Below, in pieces: positions 38,955-50,624 of a DNA stretch of 64,000 bases (positions are counted from its first letter, which is position 1; each line of letters opens with the position of its first letter). A program made the translations under genes and the position numbers. A model generated the notes under the pieces. The model was not told the origin of the DNA and ran no database searches. It saw nothing but the letters and a program-made list of their open reading frames with translations. Location of the stretch: contig JAZAYU010000012.1 of assembly GCA_038501625.1 (NCBI GenBank), positions 11,467,338-11,531,337 on the forward strand, written 5' to 3'. The DNA is from Corbicula japonica. Taxonomy: Eukaryota > Mollusca > Bivalvia > Venerida > Cyrenidae.

Positions 38955-40388
38955 TTAAGGTTTTAGAACTGTAATATTTCCGCCAAGCATCGACTTATGC
39001 CGTTCCTTATTCGTGTTTTCCAAATGCCGATTTGTACGTTTCCGGTTGATACTATTTTTCGTAGTAACTGGAGACTACTCTTTAGGTGTTTCCCGCGATA
39101 ATGACGTCATTAATAACTAAATCAAATAATAAAAAATGCGGATATGAAATTGATGTAATGTAAATAAATATTTTCGTAATAAATACTCAAAATAAAGACT
39201 GTAGACGAACAACACTCAGCAATGAATAGAGGTTATATAAAATTGACATACGTTTGATTAATCCTCTGTGGCGCAATGGTAACGATCAGTACACTTCATT
39301 TTGACGGACCCGGTTCAATCCTCAGGAGAGGAACTTTTTTTCCTTTTTCTTCTTTTTTTAATTATTGTGAGTTAATTTTTGGGGAAAATTGGTATAATCG
39401 ATAGTTTTTAAATTTGGAAATAATTGTTATTATTCTTTATCTTCATTTAATAGCCATGAAAACTGAAATATTGTAATTATAATATTACAAAATACTGGCT
39501 CTTTTATGATCACGATATGAAACTAAAATGATTGTGGAATCTGTACTTTCTTTTAGGAAAACATTGCTATTTTATTGTTTCTATATTTGAATAGTATTTT
39601 TGTGATACTTGTCTTCAATAAAAGTAATTTTATTTGTTTGCACGATGATTTTTTCCCTATAAAAGAATGCTTTGGTTGCTATGGTTACGATTGCCAAAAT
39701 TACTTTTTTGAAGTAAAATGTTAACCAGAATAGCTGATTGCTTGCGTATTTCTTGTTTTTCAAAAAATTTGAGGGGGGTATCAAAAAATGACCATTCAGA
39801 AACCAAGCCATTTGGTTTTTGTTGTTGTTAACAGTTTGGTCTGGGCCTTGGGTACCTATTTTGTAGGCCAATAAAATGAAAATGAGATGGTGAAGTGCTT
39901 TGTTTATTTATTATTTGATTCTAAACACATTGCAGATAATTTTTATGCATATCATAATTATTTTACTGCATTAAACATGCACAAAAATCACAGATAAAAA
40001 CTTGCTTAATTTTTGCAGCTCGGAAAAATGTGCATTTCCGAAGCTGGGGTGCACTTAAAAAAAGTCAATTTATAAAGAGTTAGAAATAAATTCTAAACAA
40101 AATGCTCGTTTTTTCCTGTTCATGTTTGATGTCCTTTAACAATAAGCTTTTCTTTTACAAAATTTCACAAGGTTTGAAAGAAATAGAGATGAATTTAGCT
40201 TCTAGTATGTTTGATTTTAAGACCATTTTTCGAAACGGAGGGTCACGTTCTAAAATACTATATTTCCCGAGTTAGGCACTGTAAATGTTTTTTAAACTCT
40301 TGTTTAGATGTCTAAATGGATGTACTTGGAAATGAAAACAACAAAATCCCAATCTGCAAAAGTGCATATTACAGTTCTAAAACCTTAA
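38955..40388. mobile_element. TTAA-flanked non-autonomous DNA transposon
   Basis: The left end is TTAA followed by GGTTTTAGAACTGTAATAT. The right end is the exact inverted 19-mer followed by TTAA (40385-40388). TTAA duplication is the hallmark of piggyBac-type integration. The 1.43-kb interior has no transposase; the longest frame is 96 codons on the minus strand (39581-39871) and shows no recognised domain. A tRNA-like sequence lies at 39262-39333. The element is inserted in an older repeat whose right part continues from 40389. Confidence 0.8.
39262..39333 (+). tRNA. tRNA-like sequence, probably a tRNA-Trp-derived pseudogene
   Basis: Bases fit a 72-nt cloverleaf frame. The acceptor TCCTCTG pairs 6/7 with GAGAGGA. 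An A-box-like TGGCGCAATGG follows, identical over that stretch to the usual animal tRNA-Trp D-arm. A B-box-like GGTTCAATCC is present, and a T-run ending in TTTTTTT follows one base after the discriminator, as for RNA polymerase III termination. Against function, the anticodon stem (CAGTA/TTTTG) has a mismatch, and the loop CACTTCA lacks U33 and would read CTT. The T-stem (CCCGG/CTCAG) pairs poorly. It is therefore a decayed tRNA or a tRNA-derived promoter carried by the surrounding element. Confidence 0.5.
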
Positions 40389-40547
40389 GACCAGCACTGA
40401 AACTGGACTTAAGTGGTTTTTATAGTGGGGTGGTTAATAAAGGGGTAGAAAATAGTGCAAAAATGTTAAAAGGGACCTTTGAAATAATGGTCTTATAAGC
40501 AGGGTGGTCTTAATTTCGAGGTGGTCTTAATGAGGGGTTTTACTGTA
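40389..40547 (-). mobile_element. Terminal part of a TA-flanked DNA element
   Basis: The stretch ends GGGGTTTTACTGTA, the inverse of a TACAGTAAAACCCC end, and contains GGTGGTCTTAA twice as a subterminal repeat. CAGT next to TA fits a Tc1/mariner/pogo-type terminus. The TTAA element at 38955-40388 appears to have inserted into it. The matching left end was not found. Confidence 0.55.
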
Positions 40548-41668
40548 TCAAAATAAGTATAATATATGTATACTATGCACAATTGTTAAATTGCATCAAT
40601 ATATTTTATAGAATCAAACTAATTTCCATGTTTTTGTACCATACTCATTATAAATCTGGTTTAAATCACATAAAATATTGTCAGCTTTGACTGTGAGTTA
40701 TCCATCATACTTTTTGAGCATGATGTCTCCCAGTAAGTTTCACTTCTTGGGTAATTTACATTAGCTTCAGATTTTGTCCATCCATCTTCCTAACAGCTTG
40801 CAATTTGCAAGTTTCTGCAGTTACAAAATCTCATTAATTTAGACTGTTGCAATATTTGTACAACACTCTGAGGGACTTGAAACTGTCAGAAACTTCATTT
40901 ATTAGTTTGAGCCTGGATTGAAAGTTCTGTGGCAATTTTGTATTCCCTATGCAAAGTGGAACATTTAATGCATATGCATGCCTTATGCAGAAAGCTACTT
41001 GAAATCAGGACAATTAATGTTGCCTGCAAACTTGAATGAAAGGGAAAAAGAACACATTATTTTGGTGCAGGTTGAAAAACACCAAATCATGCTGTATCCC
41101 TCCATGATCCATTCGAATGTTTTAATATATGCTGTTTTTTTCTCTTCATCTGGGGGCCTGACTTAACCATTAGAAATCGGCATGTTTGTGGCTTGTTTGC
41201 AAGAATAACATGTCAGGAAAATAAATGAAAGCGATTCATGCCTATATCTCATTTGGAAGAGGCGTGCTAGTTCCGGAACAGGGGATGTGTATTTTTGGCA
41301 CCGTATTTGCGATACTGCGTTTAAAATAGTGTCTGTTCGGTTAGCCATTAGTAATTTTCTTACCAGTAAGTTTACCCCCAATTTCCTGTGTTTAATTAAA
41401 TAGATGAAATGTAGATCCTCACAGCAATATATGGTTGTCTAGAAATTAAGATGATAGAAATCATGTTAAATGTACATTGAACATTGGGAATTTAACATTG
41501 AGATCTATGGGAATTGGATTTACTTTGGTTCAACCTGCAAAGCAGTTTGTCTCACATTGACTTTCAAGTGACATAACTTTGGCAATTTTTCCACTCCATT
41601 ACGTTAATATTTTCTCGTTATATGTATGCTGTAACATGATAACTTTTATTGAGTTCTTTTAAAAATAT
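40548..41668. other. Unassigned stretch without a supported gene
   Basis: Only short frames (62 and 72 codons at 40978-41166 and 41163-41381) are present. Neither has a recognisable domain or splice context. Confidence 0.5.
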
Positions 41669-42229
41669 ACTCAACAAAAATAAAAAGTATCCACTTTCCT
41701 ATTTTAAATTTTGTAAAATTTGAAAAAGAAAACTTAAAACTGTATATGTGTACAAATTTGCTTTTCTGTTATCATTGCAAAGGAATAAAGTATTTTTGAA
41801 AATCTGCAGCCACAACTTAGTTATCTTCCCTTTTATTATAATATGGGTTTCTGTAAAACGTCAGCGATGCTTTGACATATTCACATTTATTTGAATTAAA
41901 TCACTTTCTCTACCTCTTGTAGATAAATAAAATCACAAAATATTCATCAATAACACAACTGGTCCTCGACAAACAATGCTAGAATTTCAAACAATTTCCA
42001 ATTACCTCCCTTTAAATTGAATATGTAGTGTTTTGTAATCCATGATTAATTGTTATTCGATTGGCAGTTCCTCAGGTCTTGGTGTGGAAGTTTTTATTCA
42101 TGAACTATTTAACTTAAAAACAACTAAGATTAAGTAACAAAACACCTGATTTAAAGCGTTCTGATTAAATGAAAATATGTTAATGAGAATATAAGCATAA
42201 AAAGTGGATACTTTTTATTTTTGTTCAGT
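41669..42229. mobile_element. Tc1/mariner-type MITE
   Basis: The left end ACTCAACAAAAATAAAAAG and the inverted right end CTTTTTATTTTTGTTCAGT extend to about 30 bp of pairing (AGTATCCACTTT inside). Both are bordered by TATA. The form ACT.AACAAAAATA next to TA is typical of short Tc1/mariner derivatives. The 560-bp body has no useful open frame. Confidence 0.8.
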
Positions 42230-42451
42230 ATATAATAAAAATAACAAAACACAAATGAATTCTTTATCTTTTAAAATCGGTAATAGTTTTTCGAGTACTC
42301 AAGTTCTTGATCTGAAGATAATACGAGTACTCGAGCACCAATTTTACTTCTTGTTGCCATCCCTCTAGTTATAAGAAATACATTATTGCTGATTACATAC
42401 ATGCAAAAATCTAAATTTATTGTCTACTGTCTCACTAGTATATTATGACTA

Positions 42452-42552
42452 AGTAGCATACTGCCCAGCTGTGCTGGTTAATCTAGGTCCTCTCTGATCA
42501 CCCAGTATAATTTGACATCATCTGCCTTGAGAAAAGAAAGGGTAATAACCAT
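42452..42552. mobile_element. M1 MITE fragment, strongly diverged
   Basis: Keeps CAGCTGTGCTGGTTAATCTAG, CATCTGCCTTGAG and AGAAAGGGTAA in the expected order. Confidence 0.45.
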
Positions 42553-42726
42553 TATCATTTGATTCCAATAATAACACAGGTAATATGCTTCAGTGGTCCA
42601 CAAAATTATACCAGCATAAAGTGGATTCTAGCCTTATATGTTGGAATTGATGATTTCACTTTTACAGTGGTTGAACATGATGACCTTTCTTGCGAGCCAA
42701 AATCTAACTGAAAGCAAAATTTGTAG

Positions 42727-42870
42727 TAGATTCGTTAGGTTATTTCTGACCAAGAAGCAACCAGTCCAGATCCAGATCAGATGGTATGAATATTCAAGCT
42801 GATCTGGATGTACACTGGTTTCACATGCCTTGAAACATGTCTTATATGTATATATTGAGGAAAGGTTTAA
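42727..42870. mobile_element. M1 MITE, second half
   Basis: Starts at GATTCGTTAGGTTATTTCTG and continues through GATCCAGATCAGATGG, GCTGATCTGGATG and a GAGGAAAGGTTTAA end. Confidence 0.8.
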
Positions 42871-43280
42871 GAAAACCCAGTCTGACCAAAATAAAATGTG
42901 AAGTGTTTAATTTCTTCCTATTAAGATACCTAATATTATAATAGCTGCGAACTGAAGTTGCAAGTATCATTTTGCCGCAAACCTCTGTCACTGAAGTATT
43001 TTAATAGGTACTCATGAAATTACCCCACCATTGTATGTGATTGTGTGATCCTCCTTAATTTGATGATGTCTTATGTTACCTGCTAACACTGCTGTCAGAT
43101 TACTGGCTCAGACTGACATACAAGTTGTAGCCGAGCTTGTAAGATGGTAATCCTTTTACCGGGAGGTCATAGTGTACTCGTTTTATATTCTTGATCTCAT
43201 CTAAGTTTTGATTTAATTTGTGCTATTATTTTATTATGCTGTAATAAATGTTTGCTTAGTGGAATCAGTTAAAAAAATAT
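42871..43280. other. Unassigned stretch
   Basis: No repeat, RNA gene or convincing exon was recognised. Confidence 0.45.
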
Positions 43281-43398
43281 CTGAGGAATAAAAAAGAGAA
43301 CAGTATAAATCCTGATCAGATGGCATGGATGTGCCAGCTGATTTGGATCTAAACTGTTCACCCATGCAATAAAGGTGTACCTATGGTGGAAATTTTGG
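43281..43398. mobile_element. M1 MITE, second half
   Basis: AGAGAACAGTATAAATCC, GGCATGGATGTGCCAGC and CCCATGCAATAAAGGTG are clear. The end reads TATGGTGGAAATTTTGG, so the terminal repeat has decayed. Confidence 0.8.
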
Positions 43399-43699
43399 TT
43401 TATTTCGCAAAAGGGAATGTGCCCGAAATCAAACCCCAGTGAACATTTTACTATGCGGTTGCTTTGAGTATGAACAAAATTCAGCATGAAAACCATGCAG
43501 AGTGTCATCACATTAAGGCAAAAACAGTACAACGCTTTTTTTAACCAGCAAAGCTGGTTTTACTAATCACAATTCTGAAATCGGTATCAAACCAACTTGC
43601 AAAAGGCGATTTACGCATTTCAGAGAAATCAGAGTAAGTAAAGTAGTCCCCAAGTTTCCTGTTACGTGTTAAAGTTGGTATTATCTACGTCATGTTGAT

Positions 43700-43795
43700 A
43701 GGACAAAACCTGTGCGGTGCATCAATGGTAAATGTAAAATCGGTGCGGTTCATATTTCTAGGACTTGATCGGTGCGGTGCAACAATGGTCAAACA
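43700..43795 (+). repeat. Short imperfect direct repeats
   Basis: CTGTGCGGTGCATCAATGGT is followed by related GGTGCGGTTCATATT and CGGTGCGGTGCAACAATGGT. The unit is about 35-40 bp and is unlike the surrounding sequence in GC content. Confidence 0.7.
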
Positions 43796-43841
43796 TTGTC
43801 CATGTCCGCGATTTTTCACTCACCAAGATATCGTTGGGTTT

Positions 43842-43893
43842 ATTCCATACCTCCGTGTCCGTCCGACGTGGAACGGACACGGAGGTATGGAAT
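43842..43893. repeat. Perfect 21-bp hairpin
   Basis: ATTCCATACCTCCGTGTCCG (plus T) at 43842-43862 pairs without mismatch with its inverse at 43873-43893. The loop is the 10 bases CCGACGTGGA. The arms are GC-rich compared with the region. A 71-codon frame at 43692-43907 is a by-product. Confidence 0.95.
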
Positions 43894-44046
43894 ATAGGTC
43901 GCACTAAAATGCGGTCCAATTAGCGGACGATATAGAATATCGTTGAAAAGTGCGGACGACAAAAACAAAGAAGGAGCGTCATTTTTCGTGTTCATTATGT
44001 CTTTTGGATGTCAGTACACAGATTTCACTATTACAATTTCTTGCCT

Positions 44047-44284
44047 AAAACCCTTTACTCAATATATACGCCTTTCATCACATAGGTTACCAGTTCAGGT
44101 CCCAATCAGCTGGCACAATAGTGCCATCTGATCTGGATTTAAAATTTGTGATTACTGGTCAGAAAAAAATGATAATAAAAGCGAACAGTTTAAATCCTAA
44201 TCAGATCGCACAGATGTGCCAGCTGATATGGATCTAAACTGTTCGCACAAGCTATGAAGGTATATCTATGGAGTAAAGGGTTAA
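44047..44284. mobile_element. M1 MITE, near full length
   Basis: Begins AACCCTTTACTCAATATATA and ends TATGGAGTAAAGGGTTAA. Both inner hairpins are present (GGCACAATAGTGCC; CGCACAGATGTGCC). Confidence 0.9.
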
Positions 44285-46735
44285 CAGAAGCCTTCATCCA
44301 GATAATACATGGAAACCCTTATTTCCACTATCATTTAGACAAGAGGAAGTTCTTTGCGAGTGAAACAAGTTTTTTTGCTTTTTCGTAAATGGATACATGT
44401 ATGAGAATCATGGCACTGGTTGTTCTCAATAAGAAAAAAACGCTTCGCTGGTTTTCTGTACTTTCAGTACTTTGATTCTATTATTGCACACATGTGACAA
44501 TATATCATTTACTGCTTCTGCACAAGGAAGTGGTGCTTTTTCCTAGCAAATACTATAAGGTTAATTAAATTACATTGAATCTAATGGAATTTTTGATAAA
44601 ATCTCGACACTTTGTCTTTGATTTATTGTCATGTAGCATGCTTAGTGATGTGGTATCTGCTTCTAACATGTCTAGGATACTGATCTTAAAGCTGTATATG
44701 CACTCATTTTCATGGATTTTGAGTTAATGTATTTTTGTCTTGCACTAACTTAACTGAAGTGTTTTAATATATTCTAAGATTTCCAAAACACAAAAACACA
44801 CAGTAGGTGTGGATAAAAATAAAGCCCTTTTTGTTGTAGCATAATGGTGCAAGTTGCCATGAGGTGTGTTACAAGTTGCCATAATATGTTGTACAAGCTA
44901 CCATTTGCTACATTAACAGATATAATATTATGGAAAAGGATGGTACGAAAACAGCTTTCATATTAAATAAAATCACTAAGTTTTTTATTTTTAAGGTACT
45001 TTGTACACCCACCCATTTCATATTTTGTAGAATCATTGCATATATAAGTCTTATTGTGTGTGGTAACTGGTAATAATGGTATTGTCATTGATGACAGAAT
45101 CGGAGCTCATTTCAATATTTTCACAAGTTTGTCAAGTACAGAAAATCTGTATATCATCCACCACCTTTACAAATATTTACTTAGAATATCATATTTAATA
45201 AATTTTTGCATGAGCAAAATTGTTTAATTGAATTAAATCACCATTACCTGATGATATCATCCTCCATTATGGTAATTTGTCTGTGAAACTGATACTTTAT
45301 TGGTGTGCTGATGAAAATTATGTTTAACTATAAATTATTGACATAAAAGGTGCATAACACACAAGGATATCCTACCAAAAGGATAGTTTCATGCAACATT
45401 AATTTAATAGTTTGAAAATATACATAATTTTATCATTTAAATTCATAAACAGCTGGTGAGTGAACTCTAAAAGACTGTGTCATGAGTTGGCTTGTTTTAT
45501 ATTTGTTGAAGTTGTTCACATATAGAAATATTTTATAAGTAGTACTTAACAATGTTTAACCCTTTTCAAATCGAAATGTGTTTTGACCTCATTTTAAAAA
45601 CATCCCATTAAATAGTATATATTTTTTTAAAATAACATTCCATAGATTGATTGATATCATTATTTATAATTTTTATTTGATGCTGACCCACAAAATTTGT
45701 CCATGAACACTGATTTGGAGAATTTTAAAATATATTTTTTCAAAATCTTATATACTAAAGGAAAATTAAAACAGAATGCCTTTGAAACAACTATTTTTGG
45801 AGACTTGAATCTCATTGTTAATGTTTTGTTAGTATCCTGATTTCTCCATAAAACCTAACAATTGTTGGCATCAATTTTATTTTTGATTTATCCATCATCA
45901 CTTTTCAAGGAAATAAACTAGAAAGATGATTTTACCAAAAAGTGTGAAATATGCATATCAGGAATAGCCACATTCAGAAAACGCAGCTCACCCTTGATAA
46001 AAGGAGGGCATGGGTTTATAATTTGATCAATTTAAAAAAGAAGCTACAAATAATAAATGAACATGTGTTCCTGTACACACCTTGAAATGATCAGAGGAGA
46101 ACATTTTGGGGGTTAATTCCTGGTTCTAGGGTGCAGAGAAGATTGCTGCCAAGGAAAAAAAACCTGTTCAGTTTTGAGTTCTAACATTGCAGATTTTTGG
46201 AGAACCTCAAGGATTTATAGTGTTATTGTTACATGTTAAGTCAGTGACAGTTTTTCCCTCATTAGGAATTGAAATATTGATGATGATAAGATCTAGTACT
46301 ATATTTATTTAAATAAACATACCTTATCAAATCATTTAGTAAAGCAGACTGCCCTCTGGGGCCCTTACAACGTGTTAGGTAAATTCCATCATGAAAATTA
46401 ATATAGTTATATTTCTGGAGGGCCCAATATGACACCGGGCTAGTTAACAGTGTCATTAATGATGGTGTATCACCTTTCCAATTTTTAATTTATGACAATA
46501 TTTTCATATTATAAAGTGTGACATAAGAAAAAGGTCATTAAACTACTGCTAACTGAGGAGATGAAATCTTCAAATTTTATATTGATTATTATATGATAAT
46601 CATCAAGCCACATTGCAGTTTTATATAAATGTTGACAGGCAAAAACTTCTTGGTATCTATGTTTGAACAATTATAGAAAATAAATTATGGTTATAATGTG
46701 CCATAATTTACCTTTTACACCATTGATATGGCTTA
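44285..46735. other. Unassigned AT-rich stretch, 2.4 kb
   Basis: No gene, RNA or clear repeat was recognised. Runs of A and T and many short stops in all frames are typical of intergenic or intronic sequence. Confidence 0.5.
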
Positions 46736-46785
46736 TACCCCTTTTGTGACCACTGAGTAGATCCAGATCAACATGCACCTCCAAC
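46736..46785. mobile_element. M1 MITE, 5' fragment
   Basis: TACCCCTTTTGTGACCAC followed by GTAGATCCAGATCAAC resembles the M1 start. The remainder is missing. Confidence 0.5.
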
Positions 46786-49258
46786 ATTTTATGAGCCATT
46801 CCATATGTTTTACTGGCAAGGTCTGCATGTGAAATTATTTGTCAATTCAATAGATCAGTCAGGATTTCTAGAACTTAAGCATAGTTTCTATCCATATCCT
46901 GTAGTCTTGCATGTCATGAAATTACAGAAAATGGCCACAAATTGCAATCTACATTTGCTTGTTGCCAATGGTAAAATCATTTTAATCTTTAAATTAGACT
47001 AAACAAAACAAAACAATCAAAGCCCCAATAAAAAAAAGAATTGTATGCTTGTTTATCTGTAAAAATATTTACATCATCAAAAAAGATTATGGAACACTCC
47101 GAGTGGAATGGAGCAGAGCAGAGCTGATGGGCAGCTTGAAATCACGGCTGAGCATTAGAATCACATTGGAGAAGTTGTCAAGTTCAAGATTTTCAGCACT
47201 GACAGAACATACTGATGATTTCAGCCTGAAATATGAGTTCTGTGATTTTAATGTCCACCTCCGATGTTATTGTCATTTAATGGTTATGTTTAGTCATCGG
47301 ATACAAAGAAAATGGATAATTACTTGTAAAATGCTGTATCTCTTTTGGAAATTTCCAGTACTTACATCATTATTGAAATAATTCTTTCAGCAGCCATCTC
47401 ACTATCTAGTGTAGTGGAAAGTTCCGAGTAATAGGATTTGGAAAGTGAAGGGATTACAGGGAAAACTCTTGTACTCTTCAGAATAGGAGGTAAATTAAGC
47501 CTCTCAGATACTCATATTGCAAATTGTGCATCTGTGATGGTCTTGTCATTCATTGATGACAAGTTTGCCTAATGTAGCATAAACAAGTTTGGCGCTACTT
47601 AGCCTGATTGTAATTTTCTGCTTTGTTTGGGAATCTTCCAATTTTCTGCTTTGTTTCGTCCCTGTGCGTAAAGAATTGGAATTAACAAATATTACTACAA
47701 GCATCTATGGGTCAGCTTTACAAGGGCCCATATTACAGCCTGTTTTGGAGAAATGTAAAATTTCCTAGAAATAAATCAGATCGATAAAATGGCAACTGAA
47801 TACATTAAGGCATTTTTAAAACTGAAAACAAAATATCAAGTAAGTTCAAAAGTTCACTTTTCAACAAAATACCAATCTATACACATACTTTACTATACCA
47901 TACACAGGAAAAGGTGTCTTTGATGATATTATGACATGTTTGTTGTTACAGTATTTGGGAAGAACTTCAGTCATCATAACACATAGGTGATCTTTTGCTA
48001 CTGTGACATCATCACCAGTAAATTTCGAGCAGGTTTAAGTTTTCCATAGTTCTCATTAGAATTAGAGCAAAAAATCAAATCTCAATGAAATGTTAGAATT
48101 AAAGCAAAACATCAAATCTCAATGAAATGTTAGAATTAGAGCCAAAAAATCAAATCTCAACGAAATGTACTTTGTCATAGCTTACCATTAAAAACACATT
48201 AATTATTTTCTATGCCAAATTGTTATTTTTGGCTTCTGCACGAAAACTTGTCCGTGCAAATATAAATGATACCACAGTATATAATGTTTTTTTTTACGTG
48301 ATATGCACAATAAGTTAAGTTGCGTGCTCACTTTTATGACATAATTTCGAGGAATAATGTTAATTTCCTGAAGACACCTTATCCGATGAAGCCCCCCAAT
48401 TAATATGTCTAAATAAATGTTGGTGTATCAAATAAGCTTAAACACTGTCAAGCTTAGATCAATTAGGAAATTATGAATCAAGCTTTGTTTTTTGAGATAT
48501 TTCATAGTGGCATTATTTTACTAAATATGAATTTCTTCTGATTTAGACAGGTCAGAATCAGTTACTTTGTTACTTCTTTTTAGATAATTATTCACACATT
48601 GGCAAGCAGCAACTATTAAAAATCGAAAAATAGGGTTTCACATGATTTAATGTTCACAAAATTATCATATCAAATTGGATTTTTTTGCATGCAAGTCACT
48701 TCATTTTTCCAAAGGGTTAAGTGCAAATTACTTGTTTACGCAGCCAGAAAATGAAGTTGCTATTCTTTTTCAAGCCACTTTACGATAATTATTGTAAAAA
48801 TGAACACTAATACAGCATGTCCACACTTCACAAATTGAATGCAGCTCATCAAAAATTTTCAATTTGTCTCTGTTATTGGAAAGCGCCCCCTGGTGTTAAT
48901 TGGCCATGGGCAGGCGACTTCAGTCAGACAACAATTTACAGTCTTTTACCCATACTGCAGTGTCACAAAATGAAGGGGCTGTTTAGCCTCGGCAAAGTTA
49001 TTTGAATCGGTGACCCTAAACAGGTTCATAAACTCCTGTGCAAGTTAATGAAAATGATCGTTTTCAAATGTTTTGGACAATTTTGACCCTAAAGTCCACA
49101 TCTCAATTTAAAATCGGTGAACTTAAATTTTATGACAGTTAATGCTTGGTTGGATTTTTAAATTGAATGGTTATCTTCTAGTCTCTTGATTTTCAGACAG
49201 CAGTTAGTAAAAATAATTAGTTGTCTAAAATTTAGGATATATTACTGTACTGTTGTGT
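46786..49258. other. Unassigned stretch with one 110-codon frame
   Basis: The plus-strand frame 47049-47381 is the longest in this stretch (110 codons). Its first 17 residues are low-complexity I/K/Y, its end is hydrophobic without a family pattern, and it has no splice signals I can defend. I do not call it a gene. The rest is AT-rich with nothing recognised except the short repeat at 48057-48168. Confidence 0.45.
48057..48168 (+). repeat. Three tandem copies of a 37-bp unit
   Basis: TAGAATTA.AGC starts at 48057, 48094 and 48131, and each copy carries ATCAAATCTCAA.GAAATG. Copies differ by a few substitutions and one indel. Confidence 0.95.
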
Positions 49259-49501
49259 TTAACTCTTTCCTCCATATATATGCCTTTATGGCATTGGCAA
49301 ACATTGTAGATCCAGATCATCCGGTACATCTGTGCCATCTGATCAGGATTTGCATTGTTCGCTTTTTGATTTATTAGATTATTTCTGACCAAAAAGTGTA
49401 CAGTGCAGATCCTGATCAGACAGCATGGATGTTCATGCTGATCTAGATTTACACTGTTCACAAATGCTTAAAAAGAATAATATATGGAGGAAATGGTTTA
49501 A
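49259..49501. mobile_element. M1 MITE, full length
   Basis: Bounded by TTAA on both sides: TTAACTCTTTCCTCCATATA at the left and TATGGAGGAAATGGTTTAA at the right. Both hairpins and the middle segment are present. This is one of the cleanest copies for defining the element. Confidence 0.92.
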
Positions 49502-50045
49502 TAAACTTGTTGGTCTCAATCACTTTGAATTAGCCACTAATTCAACAGGGCCAGAAATCTTTCTAATGAGAAAGTTTCCATTCCATAGAATCTGTTTTGG
49601 CTTCAGTTACATTATTTGATATTAAATTCAGTGGCGCTCAAATTGGATTGGAAGTAAAAATTTATAAACCACTTGAGCCTGGGCAGATTTATCTGGAAGA
49701 TTTATTTCCTGATGTCACTTGATCTAATTAACACTATTGTAACACTTGTTTAAATGATAAATAGACTGAAATAGAAAAATATTTACATGACACTATACTA
49801 AATTGGTTTTTAAGATGTTAAGTCAAATGCAAATTTATTTACTGTTTCTAGTTGATGGTTTATTAAATAAACCTCTTCACAGCTTTATGCTTTCTGATTG
49901 GCTGAAAAATTTCTCTTTCAAAATATATGGTTTTATTTGTTTTAATGACCAGGTGTTGTTTAAATAATGTTTGCTTATGATTAACTGTTAAAGCTTCATT
50001 GTTAATGGTTACTTAAAAGTGGTCCCATTAAGCAGGGCTTAAGCT
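49502..50045. other. Unassigned stretch
   Basis: AT-rich with no recognised gene. A CTTTCTGATTGGCTGAAAAA motif near 49888 recalls one arm of the hairpin family at 50337-50472. Confidence 0.45.
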
Positions 50046-50262
50046 TGTTTACCCTTTTCTTTATAAATACAGGTTTTATCTTGTGTGATACCAGTGTAGT
50101 GCCAGCTGATCTGGATCTGAACTGGTCGCTTTTTGGTAAAAAATAACCCATTGAAATAAAACAGTTGAGATCTTGATAAGACAGCATGAATGTGCTGGCT
50201 GATCTGGATCTACACTCTTCGCCTTTGGCATTAAAGTCATATCTGTGGAATAAAACGGTTCA
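50046..50262. mobile_element. M1 MITE
   Basis: Starts ACCCTTTTCTTTATAAATAC and ends TGTGGAATAAAACGGTTCAA. Its first hairpin is shortened. The next M1 copy begins in the same TTCAA. Confidence 0.82.
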
Positions 50263-50624
50263 ACCTTTACACCTTGGATACGACATTTAGGAGTTTTACA
50301 TCCAGATCAGCTTGCATGTCACTTTGATCTGTGCATAAGGTTATAAAACTGAGCATGGAAACCAGTCTCAAATCTCAAGCATCTGATTGGCTGAAATGGC
50401 GACTGGTCGCCATTTCAGCCAATCAGATGCTTGAGATTTGAGACTGGTTTCCAAACTCAGTTTTATAACCTTCAGACCTGGATTTACAGTATTCTCTTTT
50501 TGGTCTGAAATACCCTATGAATCAAAAGAAACTTGTGCAGATCATGATCATGAATGTGGAGGCTGATGTCTATCTACACTAATTGCAAATGGGATATTAG
50601 CCATTTTACGGAGCAAATGGTTAA
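50259..50624. mobile_element. M1 MITE interrupted by a hairpin element
   Basis: Begins TTCAACCTTTACACC, reaches ATCCAGATCAGCTTGCATG and stops at 50336. After the 136-bp hairpin the M1 sequence resumes (CTGGATTTACAGTATTC, AATACCCTATGAATCAAAAG, ACGGAGCAAATGGTTAA). The terminal repeats are diverged but recognisable. Confidence 0.75.
50337..50472. mobile_element. 136-bp near-perfect hairpin element
   Basis: AAGGTTATAAAACTGAG at the left pairs with CTCAGTTTTATAACCTT at the right. Pairing continues inward through GGAAACCAGTCTCAAATC and GCATCTGATTGGCTGAAATG to a GCGACTGGTCGC centre. Only two bases in the arms fail to match (GCAT against the inverse of AAAC). It sits inside an M1 copy. The near identity of the arms indicates recent origin or active repair between arms. 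Confidence 0.93.

Noticed and set aside
39581..39871. 96-codon minus-strand frame in the TTAA element as a transposase
   Set aside because: Far shorter than any piggyBac transposase, and no acidic catalytic residues in a recognisable setting.
45950..46060. Dispersed repeat shared with 61630-61730
   Set aside because: Only about 20 bases (ATGC.TATCAGGAAT.GCCACA) match convincingly; the rest is too weak to call a family.
47049..47381. 110-codon plus-strand open frame
   Set aside because: Low-complexity start, no motif, no splice or promoter context. A frame of this length is possible by chance in 38 kb.
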